A DNA stretch of 40,817 nucleotides from Bondarzewia mesenterica (GCA_004802705.1 SGPL01000304.1:1-40817), one strand, 5' to 3'. Shown: positions 20,711-32,119, numbered from the stretch's first letter. Numbers and translations are program-made. Notes: generated by a model from the letters alone, not told the origin.

Positions 20711-20806
20711 TACACTGGACGGGAATCGAACCCGTGCCGCTTGCTACGAGATGGCTTTCAGACCAATTCTGGAAGGCAAGCATGATAACCACTTCACCAC
20801 CAGTGT
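20711..20806 (-). tRNA. tRNA-Gly (UCC) with 24-nt intron
   Basis: On the minus strand the acceptor arms ACACTGG and CCAGTGT pair fully, with discriminator A. The D arm is GTGA/TCAT with loop AGTGGTTA. The anticodon stem CTTGC/GCAAG encloses CTTCCA, anticodon TCC at 20773-20771. The intron occupies 20769-20746, after position 37. The T arm is ACGGG TTCGATT CCCGT. D and T arms match fungal glycine tRNAs. The first pair is A-T instead of the usual G-C for glycine tRNAs. Confidence 0.88.
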
Positions 20807-21048
20807 CATAATTTAATTGAGATTTATTATCATGAGTAGAATTTCGATATTCACTTTCGAAGATACTACATATCTATTTTACACACTGCGCCCCCGCTAC
20901 GTAGAGCTAAGTTTGCCTTTCGTAGTCCATACAAAACCGCTCACTTACGATGTCAGACGGCGCGTTTCCGATATTTCCCCCCTTCCTTTCTGTAAAGGGC
21001 GAAAATTATGGGATGAACAATTCTGTAGAAACACCTCGGCCTAACTTC

Positions 21049-23420
21049 TTACCTTGCCTCCTGTTCAACCATGTCCTGCTTGCGCATATGCATCTCAGCG
21101 GCTTGTTGGTTGATATCTGACGCCTGTTGCGTGTCTGGAAAACCAATGTCCCAGTAACCTGGAGGGGTCATGGCTCGTTGCCATTGTTGTCGGTGCCGCG
21201 ATATCTCGTGTTTGTGGTTCGATATGACTTGCTGTCGACGATCGTGCCCTCCATGAGTTGTTGGAGTCGAGGGCGGGGAACGCCAGAGCGGTGTCTGAAG
21301 ACGAGGAGGCATCGACCCTACCGCTTCGTAATACTGTTGTTGATTTTAACGTTGAGTACAGGACATAAAGTTGAGGCTTGACATCATGGCTACGCACGTC
21401 ACGGCAACATTCACAGTCCTCTGCATGTAGTTGCTGTCGTTCCCTTCTATTTCTGACGACGGTGTCAAATTGATAGTCCAATCCACCATTCACCTCGGGA
21501 TTGACTTCAAACTGTGCATTGATGGTGTTATCTGGACTACATGGCACGTCAGGAGAAGGAAGCGCGAATAGAAACAGCTTAAGATCTTACTGTTTCTTAC
21601 TGTCACTGGCAGAACTGTCGGTTTTGCGCCTCTTTGATCGTATCGTGTGAACACTTTGTCCCGAATTTGGTGGTTTAAGCTCATCTCCCACGTCGCTAGG
21701 TGCATGCTGGACACTGTCAACATTTTCCCCAACAGACTCGATGCCCCGATATTGGCCTCGATCAACAACCTTAAGCAAGTCTCGGGAATGACATACAGGC
21801 GACTTGGACGTTTGATGTGACAGGGTAGAGGGAGAGTTGGCCACAGATACTGGAAGAGCGTCAATGATTGTATGACATAAAAAGCATCAATTATTACTTT
21901 GTTGGGAATCTTCTTGAGTTTGGGAGGAGTCATCCGGATTAATCTCATTGTACTTTCTCTTCGGCTGTGGTGATGGAAATGAGGATGCCAATTCAGTTGG
22001 ACTAGTTTGGACGATCCTTCAGAGCTTGGTATATCATTCGAAATGTCGGGAAAAATAGTTATTCATACCGAGACTCGTTCAAGATGTTGCGAGACAGCGG
22101 CAGTGGCATCGTAGATGGTGACTTTCGATGACTCGAAGGCAATTGATTGACTCGAATCTGGGTCGTGGAAGATGCGCTACGAGATAGACTGGTGCTAGAC
22201 AGGACTGCAAAGAAACTTGTTGATATGGCTGCATGCAGATATAAGTCATAGCTCGCCTTCTGGTTTGTTCAGTTCTGGTGAATGTTCATTTGCATCGTCT
22301 ACGATTTGTCAGTCTCAATGATTTCTCAGAAACAAATAAAGCACTCACGGTCGGACTCAATCGCTGCCAACAACTTGACGGTGTCCTTATCCGTATCTTC
22401 CAACAGATCTTGAGGAACAACCCGATCATGAGAGATACCGGAGTGCGTAGGGTCCGAGAACAACTCCTTTGTCTTCTCGGAAGTTTCTTGAAAGACCATA
22501 TGTGACTTGAACCTCTTCCACTTCATGAGGAGTCCTCTGAACTCTTCGGATATGCGTCCCTTTGTCTCGAGCAGAGCATCGTAGCGTTTCTGGAGTTCTA
22601 GAAGCCTCAATTGCGACGTCTCTAATTCAGTACTGAAAAGGGTTTGAGGCTTAGTCTGTGCTGAAGCATGGGCTTGATGATGGAGACTAAAAGCAATTGT
22701 ACTTCTTCAGTGAAGCGGATAAAATGTGCGACACATACCCATCCTGTTTGTTAATTTCCGGCAATAAATTTTGCTTGTATTGTTGTACTAGGAAAGTATC
22801 ATAAGTATTAGTATTAACTGTCTTCTGGTGCACCTGAGCTCCCCCAATGAACATATGCGCTCACCTGGCGAAGCTATCTCCAGCGGCGTTCTGAGCTCCT
22901 GATTCTCCTGGCGAAGGCGATCTACGACGTATGATAATTCCTGATTGCCGTTGCGATCCGATTTCCGAAGCTCTATTTGCCTATCCAGTTCACGTTCCAG
23001 AAGAACAATCCGAGACGAGTTGTATTCGACTGTGGCACGATTGTAGAGCTGTGGGTTCGAAGAGATGACCAACTCTGCTTCCTTGATGTCCTCAAAGCCG
23101 AGTTCAAAAGCAAGTTGCTGACCACGTTGTGTAGCTTCAAAATACTTGTGCTCCAAAACACGATTAGTGCTTCGTAGGTTCGCAATCTGCGCGAAGACAA
23201 TACAATATGCGTAAACGAACATGACACTCCGAAAAGAAAGGTGCGCCACCTGTTGCTCCAAGCTCTTCAAGCGTACATTTAGTCCATCAAAGACAGAATT
23301 GAGCCGTGAGCATTTATCTCCATCAATTGCTTTCTTGGTATAGGTCTGTAGAGAATGATATAGAAAGTTGGTTTCGGGCGGAGGCCATTCGGGAGCAAAA
23401 GACGCGTCAAGAACATTCAC
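21049..23420 (-). CDS. DNA endonuclease activator Ctp1/CtIP/Sae2 homolog
   Basis: This is the cofactor of the Mre11-Rad50-Nbs1 nuclease that starts resection of DNA double-strand ends. Ten exons (23420-23250, 23186-22865, 22787-22739, 22632-22349, 22298-22257, 22204-22069, 22016-21898, 21849-21591, 21536-21398, 21333-21049) add up to 601 codons with consistent phases. The N-terminal third is coiled coil (SRIVLLERELDRQIELRKS, VVDRLRQENQELR, LRLLELQKRYDALLETKG), as in family members, which oligomerise there. The middle is Ser/Pro-rich. The C-terminal domain shows the family signature: LHAEDCECCRDYYEAVG (CxxC), ISNHKHEISRHRQQW, and TPPGYWDIGFPDTQ. The first codon of this model is GTG with no in-frame ATG after it, so a 5' exon is missing. 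One intron (22256-22205) has a GC donor. Confidence 0.85.
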
Positions 23421-23717
23421 GATCTATGTCACGTGCACATTGAGCGGTAACTTAGTAGCGGGCGCTGTTGCTAAGCTCAATCTCAATGGAAAGATATTGA
23501 ATGATGGTATCAGGGGTTTACTTTGCGAATTCGATGAGTCAAGAATGAAATCTGACTCCTAACTTGCCATGAAGCTTGAGCGGTTCACTTGAGGCCTTCA
23601 GGAATCAGACCTGTCGGAAGCTAGACGTGATTACGTAGGTTTCTAAAATGGAACCCTTGCAGACCCTTGCAACTGGGCTTGCAAAAGACGCCGTCGAACA
23701 TTGAACTTGCGTGCGGC

Positions 23718-24922
23718 ATGTCTTTGACTGTGCAACAGATTGTCGGGCTCCTTGTCTTTACTTCCTACTTTGCTCTAATTTTCTCGCTTTTGTACATCAT
23801 CTGCACTACTTTGCCCTCCGTGAAGGCCTACAATGCACCAAAAGGCCGTGTTTACTCCTTCATGGCGTTAACGCTGTGTTCATTCGCCCACACCTGGTAT
23901 CGTAAGTAATCCAAGTCCTGGTCTTTTTCTAGCCTAACAATTGGAGGACAGATATGTTCGCGTTCATGGGGGTAAGCCGAAACCAACCGATATCAACGGT
24001 ACATGGATTCACCTGTGACACCCTGAAGTGGAGTTTCGCAAACTACGAGCATCTAAGATCTACGGACAAGACACAACCATTGGTAGAACGTTTTGCTAGC
24101 TGGCTGTCGGACACAGGGCTGTTCGAACAGGCATGGGAAATTGTTTGCGCTGAACCGCAAAATTGGTGGTGGAGTGAACAACTGTGTTTATTCACCGTGG
24201 GTACTTGGACGGTTTTCCTATTGACGGAAGGTATGCACCCTTTCATAGCTGCGATCATAATTGATATTTAAGATACGAGCATAGGCCAGAGATGCAGAAT
24301 CAAACATATCTGGGCCTACATGTTGCTGGGTCAGGTCGTGGCTATCTCTGTTGCGGCCAACTTGTTCTACTTGGCCTTGACTCTGTCCCCTCATCGTGGA
24401 TTTGAGAGCTATTCGTCTAAGCGCCAGCCAAAAGTCCCTTTCGCTCTCTGGATCAGTATTCTGCTATCGCTAGTTACGGTTTGTTCCATGCCCGCTTCAC
24501 TCGAGCACGGGTACTTTCTCTGGAACCTCCTCATTATGCACGCACTGCTGATAATCCCACTCGCTGCTCCAAACGCTATTCTATCATCAAATTTGTTACG
24601 GATGCAACTACATACCCTCTACGGCCTAATCGCCATCGTTTCGGTTGTTCCACGGTGTCATACCATTTTGAATGCCTTGTCGCATCACAGCCATTCTCTT
24701 TCTAGCATCGTATCATTGCTCTGGAACTCTCTTTACTCCCACCCTGCCCAATCCTCGATCGGATGGGACGTCATCTGGACGACTGTATCCTTCTTCGCCT
24801 GGGCGTTTTCACCATCGCAAATGGCATTAACGTTCCTGCCATTCGTTCTTGGCAGCAGTTTATTGTCTATTGGCCTGACCGCGCCTCTCATTATGTGGAG
24901 AAGGACTTATACGACGGTTTGA
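23718..24922 (+). CDS. Multi-pass membrane protein of unknown function
   Basis: Four exons (23718-23901, 23952-23971, 24029-24230, 24285-24922) give 347 residues with consistent phases. The second exon is 20 nt. At least seven hydrophobic segments are visible: VGLLVFTSYFALIFSLLYII, LFTVGTWTVFLL, LLGQVVAISVAANLFYLALT, FALWISILLSLVTV, FLWNLLIMHALLIIPLAA, YGLIAIVSVV and LPFVLGSSLLSIGLTAPLI. The soluble part WSFANYEHLRSTDKTQPLVE looks conserved in basidiomycete proteins I recall, but I know no function. Coding-like sequence continues past the stop in another frame (24923-25480), so the C-terminus is uncertain. It is divergent from the Ctp1/CtIP gene. Confidence 0.7.
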
Positions 24923-25537
24923 GAATGCGCCCTTCTAACCTTGGTTATATGGATTTCTTCGTGAGTCATGGTGATGACAATGAAGAACAAGTCGCTCATC
25001 GAACCGCTATTTGGTATGTTTCAGTGACAGGATATCTAATATTGCTGATGTTATCATGTACTTTTGTTCCCGAAATCGGCCAGATCTTACCTATGCAGTC
25101 ATGCTTTTGCTCAAATTTCATTCGTAGGACGATCTAAAGGAGCATGGTTTGTCTCCCTGTTGCGGGCATACACGCCGCCCTTCATGCATTGCCATCGGGC
25201 TGCACTGTCTGGTACTCCAGGATGCATCAATTGGTACGGCGTTCAGTGCCTATGGCGGTGATTTCATTGTTTCATCCCCGCGCCTTGGTAGCTTGGCTTC
25301 TTCGTCTGGTGGAGACGCTTTGCAGTATGCATTGCACACCGTAACGGTCCCCACAGACCGTGTCTTATGTAATCGTGAAACATCACACGTTCATTTGACA
25401 ATGAAACAGTTGCTCATCGCATTTGCTCTACTTGGTATGATCCGTGTCCTAAAACATATCAAGCGCTCGTTGATATAAGAGATGATGGCCCAAGATGACC
25501 GAGTCCTCTCTCCTTTCCGTTTCGACCGCCCACGGCA
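24923..25537 (+). other. Coding-like remainder between membrane protein and GMC gene
   Basis: Frames here look partly coding: LYDGLRMRPSNLGYMDFF then HGDDNEEQVAHRTAIW (about 24910-25017), DLTYAVMLLLKFHS (about 25084-25124), and VLQDASIGTAFSAYGGD to a stop at 25478. I could not join them with convincing introns to the gene upstream, nor recognise them as a separate gene. Confidence 0.35.
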
Positions 25538-27947
25538 ATGAGGTCTCTTTCTCTTTCAATCGGCCTCTCTCTTCTACCGTTTGCATTTGCTTTCCCTGAT
25601 TTGCCTTTGCAAAAGCGTGCGTCTGGTGTCACATCATCTCCATCCGCTGCTGCGGGACAGACCTTCGACTACATCGTCGTGGGTGCTGGTCTGACTGGCA
25701 CAACGGTCGCTGCGCGGTTAGCGGAAAACTCTGGGATGACAGTACTGCTCATCGAAGCGGGGAACGACGATCGAGGAGACTCCCGTGTGTATGATATCTA
25801 CGAGTACTCACAGGCGTTCGGTTACCGAGCTCGACTGGGCCTGGGGAACTGATCAGGGTCGAACCATCAGAGGGTATGTATAAATATCGGGTGGAAGTGT
25901 GTTGACATGATCATGTAATTTATCCTGGCCGTACAGTGGAAAGACTCTTGGTGGCAGTTCATCCATAAATGGAGGTCACTGGACCAGAGGCATGAGCTCG
26001 CAATACGACGCATGGTCCAAGCTGCTTGAAGACTCCGAACAAGATGTTGGATGGAATTGGAGCAGTCTTTGGAATTACATGAAGAAGGTTTGCCCTGAAT
26101 TTGACCGTCACTGTCATATTTCGTCTAACATTATTCGTAGGCCGAAGCGTTTTCCCCTCCTAATGATCAGCAGCGTGCCAAAGGTGCCGATAGTATTGAC
26201 TCGTACCATGGTTTTGACGGGCCCGTCCAGGTCACTTACCCTGACCTCATGTACGGCGGTGCTGAGCAGCCGAATTTTGTACAAACTGTGCAGAATCTGA
26301 TCGGGATTGAGCTCTCGCCCGACTTGAACGGCGGCAACAGCAATTGTGTATCGTTCACACCTCTCGTATGTCTTTACTTCTCAGAGTTCGCTTGCGGGTT
26401 GCAGTGATTGAGAGACAATTCCACGCTTCAGTCGATCAACTGGCATGATGAAGATCATCGTTCCTCTGCGGCGACTGCTTATTTATCCCCAGTAGAGGAC
26501 CAGCGCACGAACTGGTTGACCTTGGTTAACAATCAGGTACTTGATGGGTCTATCATCATTCAATCCATATTTTGTCATGCTATAAAGTGTCCACCTTTTT
26601 TTTTAGGTTACCAGAATACTTTTCGCTGACGGTAGCGAGGCTCCGCACACTGCGACCGGCGTTGAGTTCGGCACGTCTAATGGCACCCGCTACACTGCCA
26701 ACGCGAGGAGAGAAGTCATCCTCGCGGCCGGCGCAATTCAGACGCCTGCATTGTTGCAGTTGTCCGGTATTGGAGACTCAGAACTCCTCGGACAGCTGGG
26801 GATCAACACGCTCATCAACCTGAAGACTGTTGGAAAAAATCTCCAGGAACAGGTACGACCTCCTTTTTCATGGACTGGTAGTCTTGGACACTGACATAGC
26901 CTTTTGAGACCATGAACTCGCTTGGTGCACATGGCAATGGTTTCGACAAGGGTGGTAGTGGTCCATCAGACGTCATTGCATACCCAAACCTCAAACAAGT
27001 CTTTGGAAGTTCCGCAGATGCTGTGGCACAAAATCTCACGAACGCGCTGCCCGGTTGGGCGTTGTCCCAGGCGTCATCTGCGCTTTCCGCGGACGCGCTC
27101 GAGGAGATATATCAGATTCAAGCCGACCTCATCATCAATCAGAATGGTGAGAACAGTGTAACCCACTTGCTTGAGGATACAACTAGAATGAACATCTGAC
27201 GTCGTCCACAGCGCCAGTTGTCGAACTGTTCTATGACACGGGATACCCCGAGTACGCAACCTCATTCTCTCCGGTAATATGTGGAGGGGTCTTGATCAAG
27301 GCCTGGACCTCAGTGATTTGGGCATTGATATGTGGCAACTACTTCCGTTTAGCAGAGGAAATGTCTCAATCACGGTCAGTTTCCTGTTTCCTACAATACT
27401 CTGATTATTTCGTGCCGTCTTTCCAAAATGTCATCTGACCACGTTCGAACCTATTACAGAGCGCAAACCCGTTTGAAAAACCGGTGATTAATGTGAACTA
27501 TTTCAGTGTTCCTTGGGATCTCGATGTCCAGATTGCAGGTGCCCGACTCTCGCGCGCTATCCTGGGCAGCTCCCCAACAAGGTTCGCTGATTTTTTTTTT
27601 CTTCTCCGAGCAACTCCCGCTGACCCTACTTTTCCACCCCAAAAAGCTCACTTTCCACGGGTGAGACGATACCAGGGTTCGACACCGTCCCTTCGACCGC
27701 GTCGGACGACCAATGGAAGACCTGGATCTTGAACGGGTTCTCTGCGGTCTCGCATCCCATTGGCACGGTGAGCATGATGCGACGTGATCTCGGCGGTGTG
27801 GTCGACGCGCATCTCATCGTTTACGATACGACCAACGTTCGCGTCGTCGACGCATCGGTGCTGCCGCTCCAAGTGAGCGCACACTTGTCCAGCACGCTGT
27901 ACGGGGTTGCGGAGAAGGCGGCGGACCTCATCAAGGCCGCACAGTAA
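25538..27947 (+). CDS. Secreted GMC oxidoreductase (AA3 family; one frame offset)
   Basis: This is an FAD enzyme that oxidises an alcohol or sugar and passes electrons to oxygen or another acceptor. Exons are 25538-25873, 25937-26087, 26141-26365, 26432-26536, 26607-26852, 26909-27146, 27212-27251, 27314-27374, 27460-27581 and 27647-27947, about 607 residues. A signal peptide (MRSLSLSIGLSLLPFAFA) is followed by a Kex2-like LQKR. The FAD-binding site is FDYIVVGAGLTGTTVAARLAE with LLIEAG; GMC signature 1 is GKTLGGSSSINGG; signature 2 is GAIQTPALLQLSGIG. The catalytic histidine lies in SHPIGT and the second base in SAHLSSTLYG. One extra T at 25822-25823 (AFG to TELDWAW) breaks the frame. It resembles glucose oxidase and aryl-alcohol oxidase relatives; the substrate cannot be told. 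A product such as H2O2 could feed the nearby LPMO. Confidence 0.92.
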
Positions 27948-28886
27948 GACTCGGGGATTTTCCTCCATCCCCCGTGACATATTTACGTGCTGCTATCTCC
28001 CACGGACTCCTACCTTGTCCGCATCCTTCGCCCTCCTCTCCATTCCTCTCAAATTCCATTTGATTCACATTCCTTCCTTACTTTCATGGAGCATCTCGCC
28101 GTTGCTCTCCTCGAGAATCTTCTACAGCACGGACTCCAGTTGCCTCTTAATCAGATGATTTTACCCTAGTTTCATGGTGTGGATGCTTCCTCCTATGTTT
28201 CCTATGCAAAAAAAAAAATTGACGATTGAATGAGTACGTTCCTGGCCGTCGTCGGCAATCACCGCTCCATAGCAGCGGCCACCAGTGACAGTACGCCACA
28301 GGGGGCACGCGCCAGGACTACGCTCCACACACCGTATCGCCGAGCCAGATCTGTAACGACGACTCCACTCGTCGTAAGAGCATTTCTATTTACTTGCTGA
28401 ACAGTCAGACGGTGCGGCGACGGCGATGCACGGCGGACATGGGAACACATAATAATTTGCGTCTTGCCTTACTCACCGGCACTACTACCGCCCCGGCACT
28501 CGCCATCTTCTCCGTTCAAAAATCAACTGAAATAGCATGCGAACGGAGAATCTATTTCGTATTCTAAAATCGGGCAAAATACCGCAAATATGTCTAGTTT
28601 GTAAGATAAAATCAGTTCGAATATACATGCTGCGCGGAGCAAGTCATGGTGATGAATAAGATAAGCCCGTGTATAATGCTACAACCAGAGAACGAGGTGA
28701 AAGAAGACGAGACGCGATACATAAATTCCAGGGAAGATGTCCTTGTGTTCCGACCGTGTAAAGATACATTGGACACCCCAGAACCTGAACCAAGCAGAGA
28801 GCTGAGACACTTCAAGTAGAGAAAGTGAAGAAAAGAAAAGAAAATGAAAGCGAATGGACGCCAACACGCGTTTTGAGCTGCGATCC
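27948..28886. other. Intergenic, no gene supported
   Basis: About 940 bp between convergent genes. It starts with a pyrimidine-rich 3' region, has an A10 run near 28207, and shows no frame with recognisable content. Confidence 0.5.
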
Positions 28887-30456
28887 TTATTGTCCAACTA
28901 CTACACTCTCGAATACCCTCTCCGGTAGATGAAAATCGGTCTCCAGTGCACCGTGCGCTCCTTTGTTAGAACCATGCGAGAATTCGGACTGGACGTATGT
29001 GCCGGGCACGAGCAGGTCATGATCGTCTTGTGAACCGAGTGCTGTGGCGGACAAGGAATCCGAAAGGTTCGAGGTGACGGGGGAGGGGTTTGATAAGTGA
29101 GACGACGTGCCGCTTGAAACTGACCAAGCATGATCGCAAAAGTCGTGCGAGCTCGATGGTAGCTGAGTTGTTGGGGGCGAAAGAGGGAAGGGCGACACGC
29201 TAACAAATTCAAATCAGCAAAAGTGACTCGGAGGGTGTGACGTATGCTGAACGCAAATGACAAAGAGAGTACTCACTGCGTATCGGCTAGACGGTATTCC
29301 TCATCTCTGATCTCGTTCACAAAAGGGGAACGCAGTGGGACCGCAACCGAGACGGGTAGAGGCATCATGGGGTCGGGGAACGACTGACTGGGATAGCCTG
29401 CTCTGGGCGAAGTATAACTCTGCTCCGTGCTGTTAAAGTCGACATTGTCGAGACTAAGTCTCGTTCGCGTGTCGTTGAGCATAAACTGCGGGCTTCGCGC
29501 CGGTCTAGATGGCGTGGGAGCAGGAATGGGGCCCGTCCCGAGCAGACTGAACATGGAAAGGTCAAGGGGTGGGGGCCGGGGACGTTTTGCGAACCCAGAA
29601 CTCGCCCCCATGAAAAGTTCTGTGCTAGCCTCTGCAGGTTCGTCACCATGCGCCGGCTGGTAATAAAGGGGCTGAGAATATGTAGGAGAACGCGTGTGCG
29701 ATTCGGTGAAAGCGGGCGTCGACTTGGTCAGAGGAGAACCCTTTGGGCTGAACCTGCGCGAAGGGACAGAGGGCAACGTCAATGCGCGTTTGCGGGCAGT
29801 TTCGCCTGAGCCAGAGTTGCCCGAAGGGGAACGGCTGGTTGTGGAGCGTTTGCTAGAATTTGAACCGATGGCGAGGACGCCAGGCGGCTTAGGCTTGTTG
29901 GGCCCCCGCATCTTGCGTTCAGGGGCGTACTCGCAAACGAGTCCGCGCGTGTGACAGCGTTGACAGACGGGGTGCTCACCCGAACACTGGAGGAGGAATG
30001 CGAGTGAGTCAGATGTGACAGAAGTGTAGATAACCGCTGTCAACGAACCTTGGCTTTGCGAAGGCGACATTTCTCGCAGGCTTGGGCGGTGCGCATGCGC
30101 GGGTGCTCAGGAGCACGAGAGAAAACACCTGTAGAGGGGTCTAGCGATCCGGAAAGAGTGTGGCCCCCTGTTCGGTTGGTATCAAATGAAACGAGGTCGT
30201 GCTGGGGCTGATGGAGGGGTTGGTGAGTGAAGGCTGTGGAGTGATGACGAGAGTGCGTGGTGTATATTGGCTGAATTTCGGCGTGGGCGAGGGCGTTGTT
30301 CGCATTAGAAAAACAATGCGAGTCAGCGGAAGCTGCGGATACTGGTTGGAGAGGCCACGGGTGAAGAGAATGGGAGGAATGGGGCTGGGAGGGTGCGCGG
30401 GAAAAAGACGAATGGGAAGGGAATTGCATGTGAGAGCTGGGGGCGAAGAAAGACAT
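28887..30456 (-). CDS. Zn2Cys6 fungal transcription factor
   Basis: Three exons (30456-30049, 29986-29277, 29199-28887) give 476 residues. The binuclear zinc cluster spans the first intron: AQACEKCRLRKAK joined to CSGEHPVCQRCHTRGLVC, spacing CX2CX6CX6CX2CX6C, followed by a basic linker EYAPERKMRGPNKPK. The cluster sits centrally (residues about 127-155) after a His/Ser-rich N-terminus, and the rest is Ser/Pro-rich. No fungal_trans middle domain is seen, so this is a short member of the class. The family binds CGG-type half sites. Its position between the GMC and LPMO genes makes it a candidate regulator of them, which is inference. Confidence 0.9.
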
Positions 30457-30496
30457 GAGAGAGAGGGGGAAGAGGGAGCTGGAGAGGACTGGGGTA

Positions 30497-30503
30497 TTTT
30501 ATA
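30497..30503 (-). promoter_or_regulatory. TATA box of the Zn2Cys6 gene
   Basis: TATAAAA on the minus strand, about 40 bp before the start codon, which implies a very short 5' leader. Confidence 0.4.
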
Positions 30504-30848
30504 AGTATTATCATGGAGTGGTTGGATGAGGCAACTAGTAATGATTGGCGGTAGTGAACCAAGATTGAGTTGAAGCCCCGGCTCGTCGGATTGGCTGAGC
30601 GCCGGTCGATCTTGAGGGGCGACATCGCTCCTTTACGGTCACAGCCTCCGTCACACCGGTCTAACCCAAAAGCAACCATGAAATTAAATACCTTCACCAG
30701 TACATTTCATAATTACACCTACTGTGCTGTACATAGCTTCACCATCCCGATAACTTATGCAAATAAGGCTACGCGACGCCCCCAGGGCGATCCAAATATG
30801 GATATCATGAGCAAAAAACGCGGTTCCTCTCCGAACGCATGGCTCCTT
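30504..30848. other. Intergenic between Zn2Cys6 gene and LPMO gene
   Basis: This holds the upstream region of the Zn2Cys6 gene and the 3' flank of the LPMO gene. No gene or repeat is visible. Confidence 0.5.
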
Positions 30849-31996
30849 TCACGAATGGTGGATCAAATTTCGCATAGCCCTGCTGAAATGCCTCGGTCGT
30901 CCTGCGACATCCCTCTTCCTCGTGATGACTTCACTGCGTTTCTGCAGTCTACACTGTTTCGATGAGGACGATGAGGAGGGCGACGGCGACGGCGAGCTAG
31001 GTGCGACAGTCGAAGTGGCCGTCTGGCCGCTGGCTGTCGAGGTGCCAGTAGCCGAAGATCCCGCGGGGCTGGATGGTGCTTGGCCCGTTCCCGAAGCTGA
31101 ATCGGCAATGGCCGCCAGATTAGAGACAGGCGGCCCGGGGAAGACATAAACGGATCCAGCTTCATAAACCTACAACAACGTGAGCGACACCGGCGATGAA
31201 CGAGGCCAAGGCACTTACATTGGGATCAAAGATGCCAGGGTCATTGTCGTTGTACGCTCCGGGAAATGTCACGGTCTGGTTCGGCTGGCCGCTGGCGGAG
31301 CCACTGATGCGCACTTGAGTGCAAGCAGGATAGAACTCTGCACCTCCCAGAGAAACGGCAAGTTGAAGTGCTATGAGCTCGTGGCGGATGAGATAGTCGC
31401 CAGCCGCGAGGTCATTAGAGAGGGTGACTGAGACAGTCTGACCGTTCACTCGAGGCAGGTCAGTCGAAGCGACAGAGCGCGAGGAAGAAAGCACACACTG
31501 ATATCCGCCTGATACCATGTAGAACCATCTGGTTTCTTCCCGAGTTCATCAATCTTGAACCATTGCGCGTTGGTCGAGTTGTATTGATCGCATGTACCCT
31601 CGCACTTCGCCATGTAGGCCATGACCGGTCCGGTGTTATGAGGCCACTATATCAGAAGAAAGTCAGTGCGTCGGCACAAATGAACGGAAGCATTCCACGT
31701 ACGTTGGCCCCGATATCACTCCATAAGAAATCGATCTTGCTTCCTGGATTCGCAGAGGCGACTTGACTGGCAAGTTGCGCGGAGAGACCGCAGTTGATAT
31801 CGGGATTGTCGGCGCCCTTGACGGGGCTGATGTCGCTGACTTGGCGGATAGGGCTCGCGGCGGTCTTGCCACCGGGAACGTTGCCTTGGTATACGGTACC
31901 GTCTATGGTGACTGAGGCGAGATAACCGTGTGCGGCAGCGCGAGGAAGCGCAGCGAGAAGGGCGAGGAGTGCTGGTGCGATCGAGTGAAGATGCAT
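30849..31996 (-). CDS. AA9 lytic polysaccharide monooxygenase
   Basis: This secreted copper enzyme cleaves cellulose or hemicellulose oxidatively. Four exons (31996-31703, 31646-31499, 31448-31219, 31169-30849) give 330 residues. The signal peptide MHLHSIAPALLALLAALPRAAA ends exactly before HGYLASVTIDG, so the mature protein starts with the copper-binding His1. The second brace histidine is in WPHNTGPVMAYMAKC, and the axial tyrosine with its glutamine partner is in EFYPACTQVRI. Other AA9 landmarks are DINCG, KIDFLWSDIGAN, GSTWYQAD and GDYLIRHELIALQLA. After the catalytic domain come a Ser/Thr/Pro linker of about 50 residues and a basic tail (KQCRLQKRSE, RPRHFSRAMRNLIHHS). There is no CBM1 and no GPI-type hydrophobic end. 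Confidence 0.95.
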
Positions 31997-32113
31997 GATA
32001 GAAATTGTGGGGTAAAAGGGTGAGATGGACGGGAGCACACGAGGGATGGAGACTTGAATGAAGCAGACTCGTCAAGAGCCGAAGGGTTGCACCGGTTGTC
32101 AAAAAGCAGGGCA

Positions 32114-32119
32114 TTTATA
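32114..32119 (-). promoter_or_regulatory. TATA box of the AA9 gene
   Basis: TATAAA on the minus strand 118 bp before the start codon. Confidence 0.5.
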
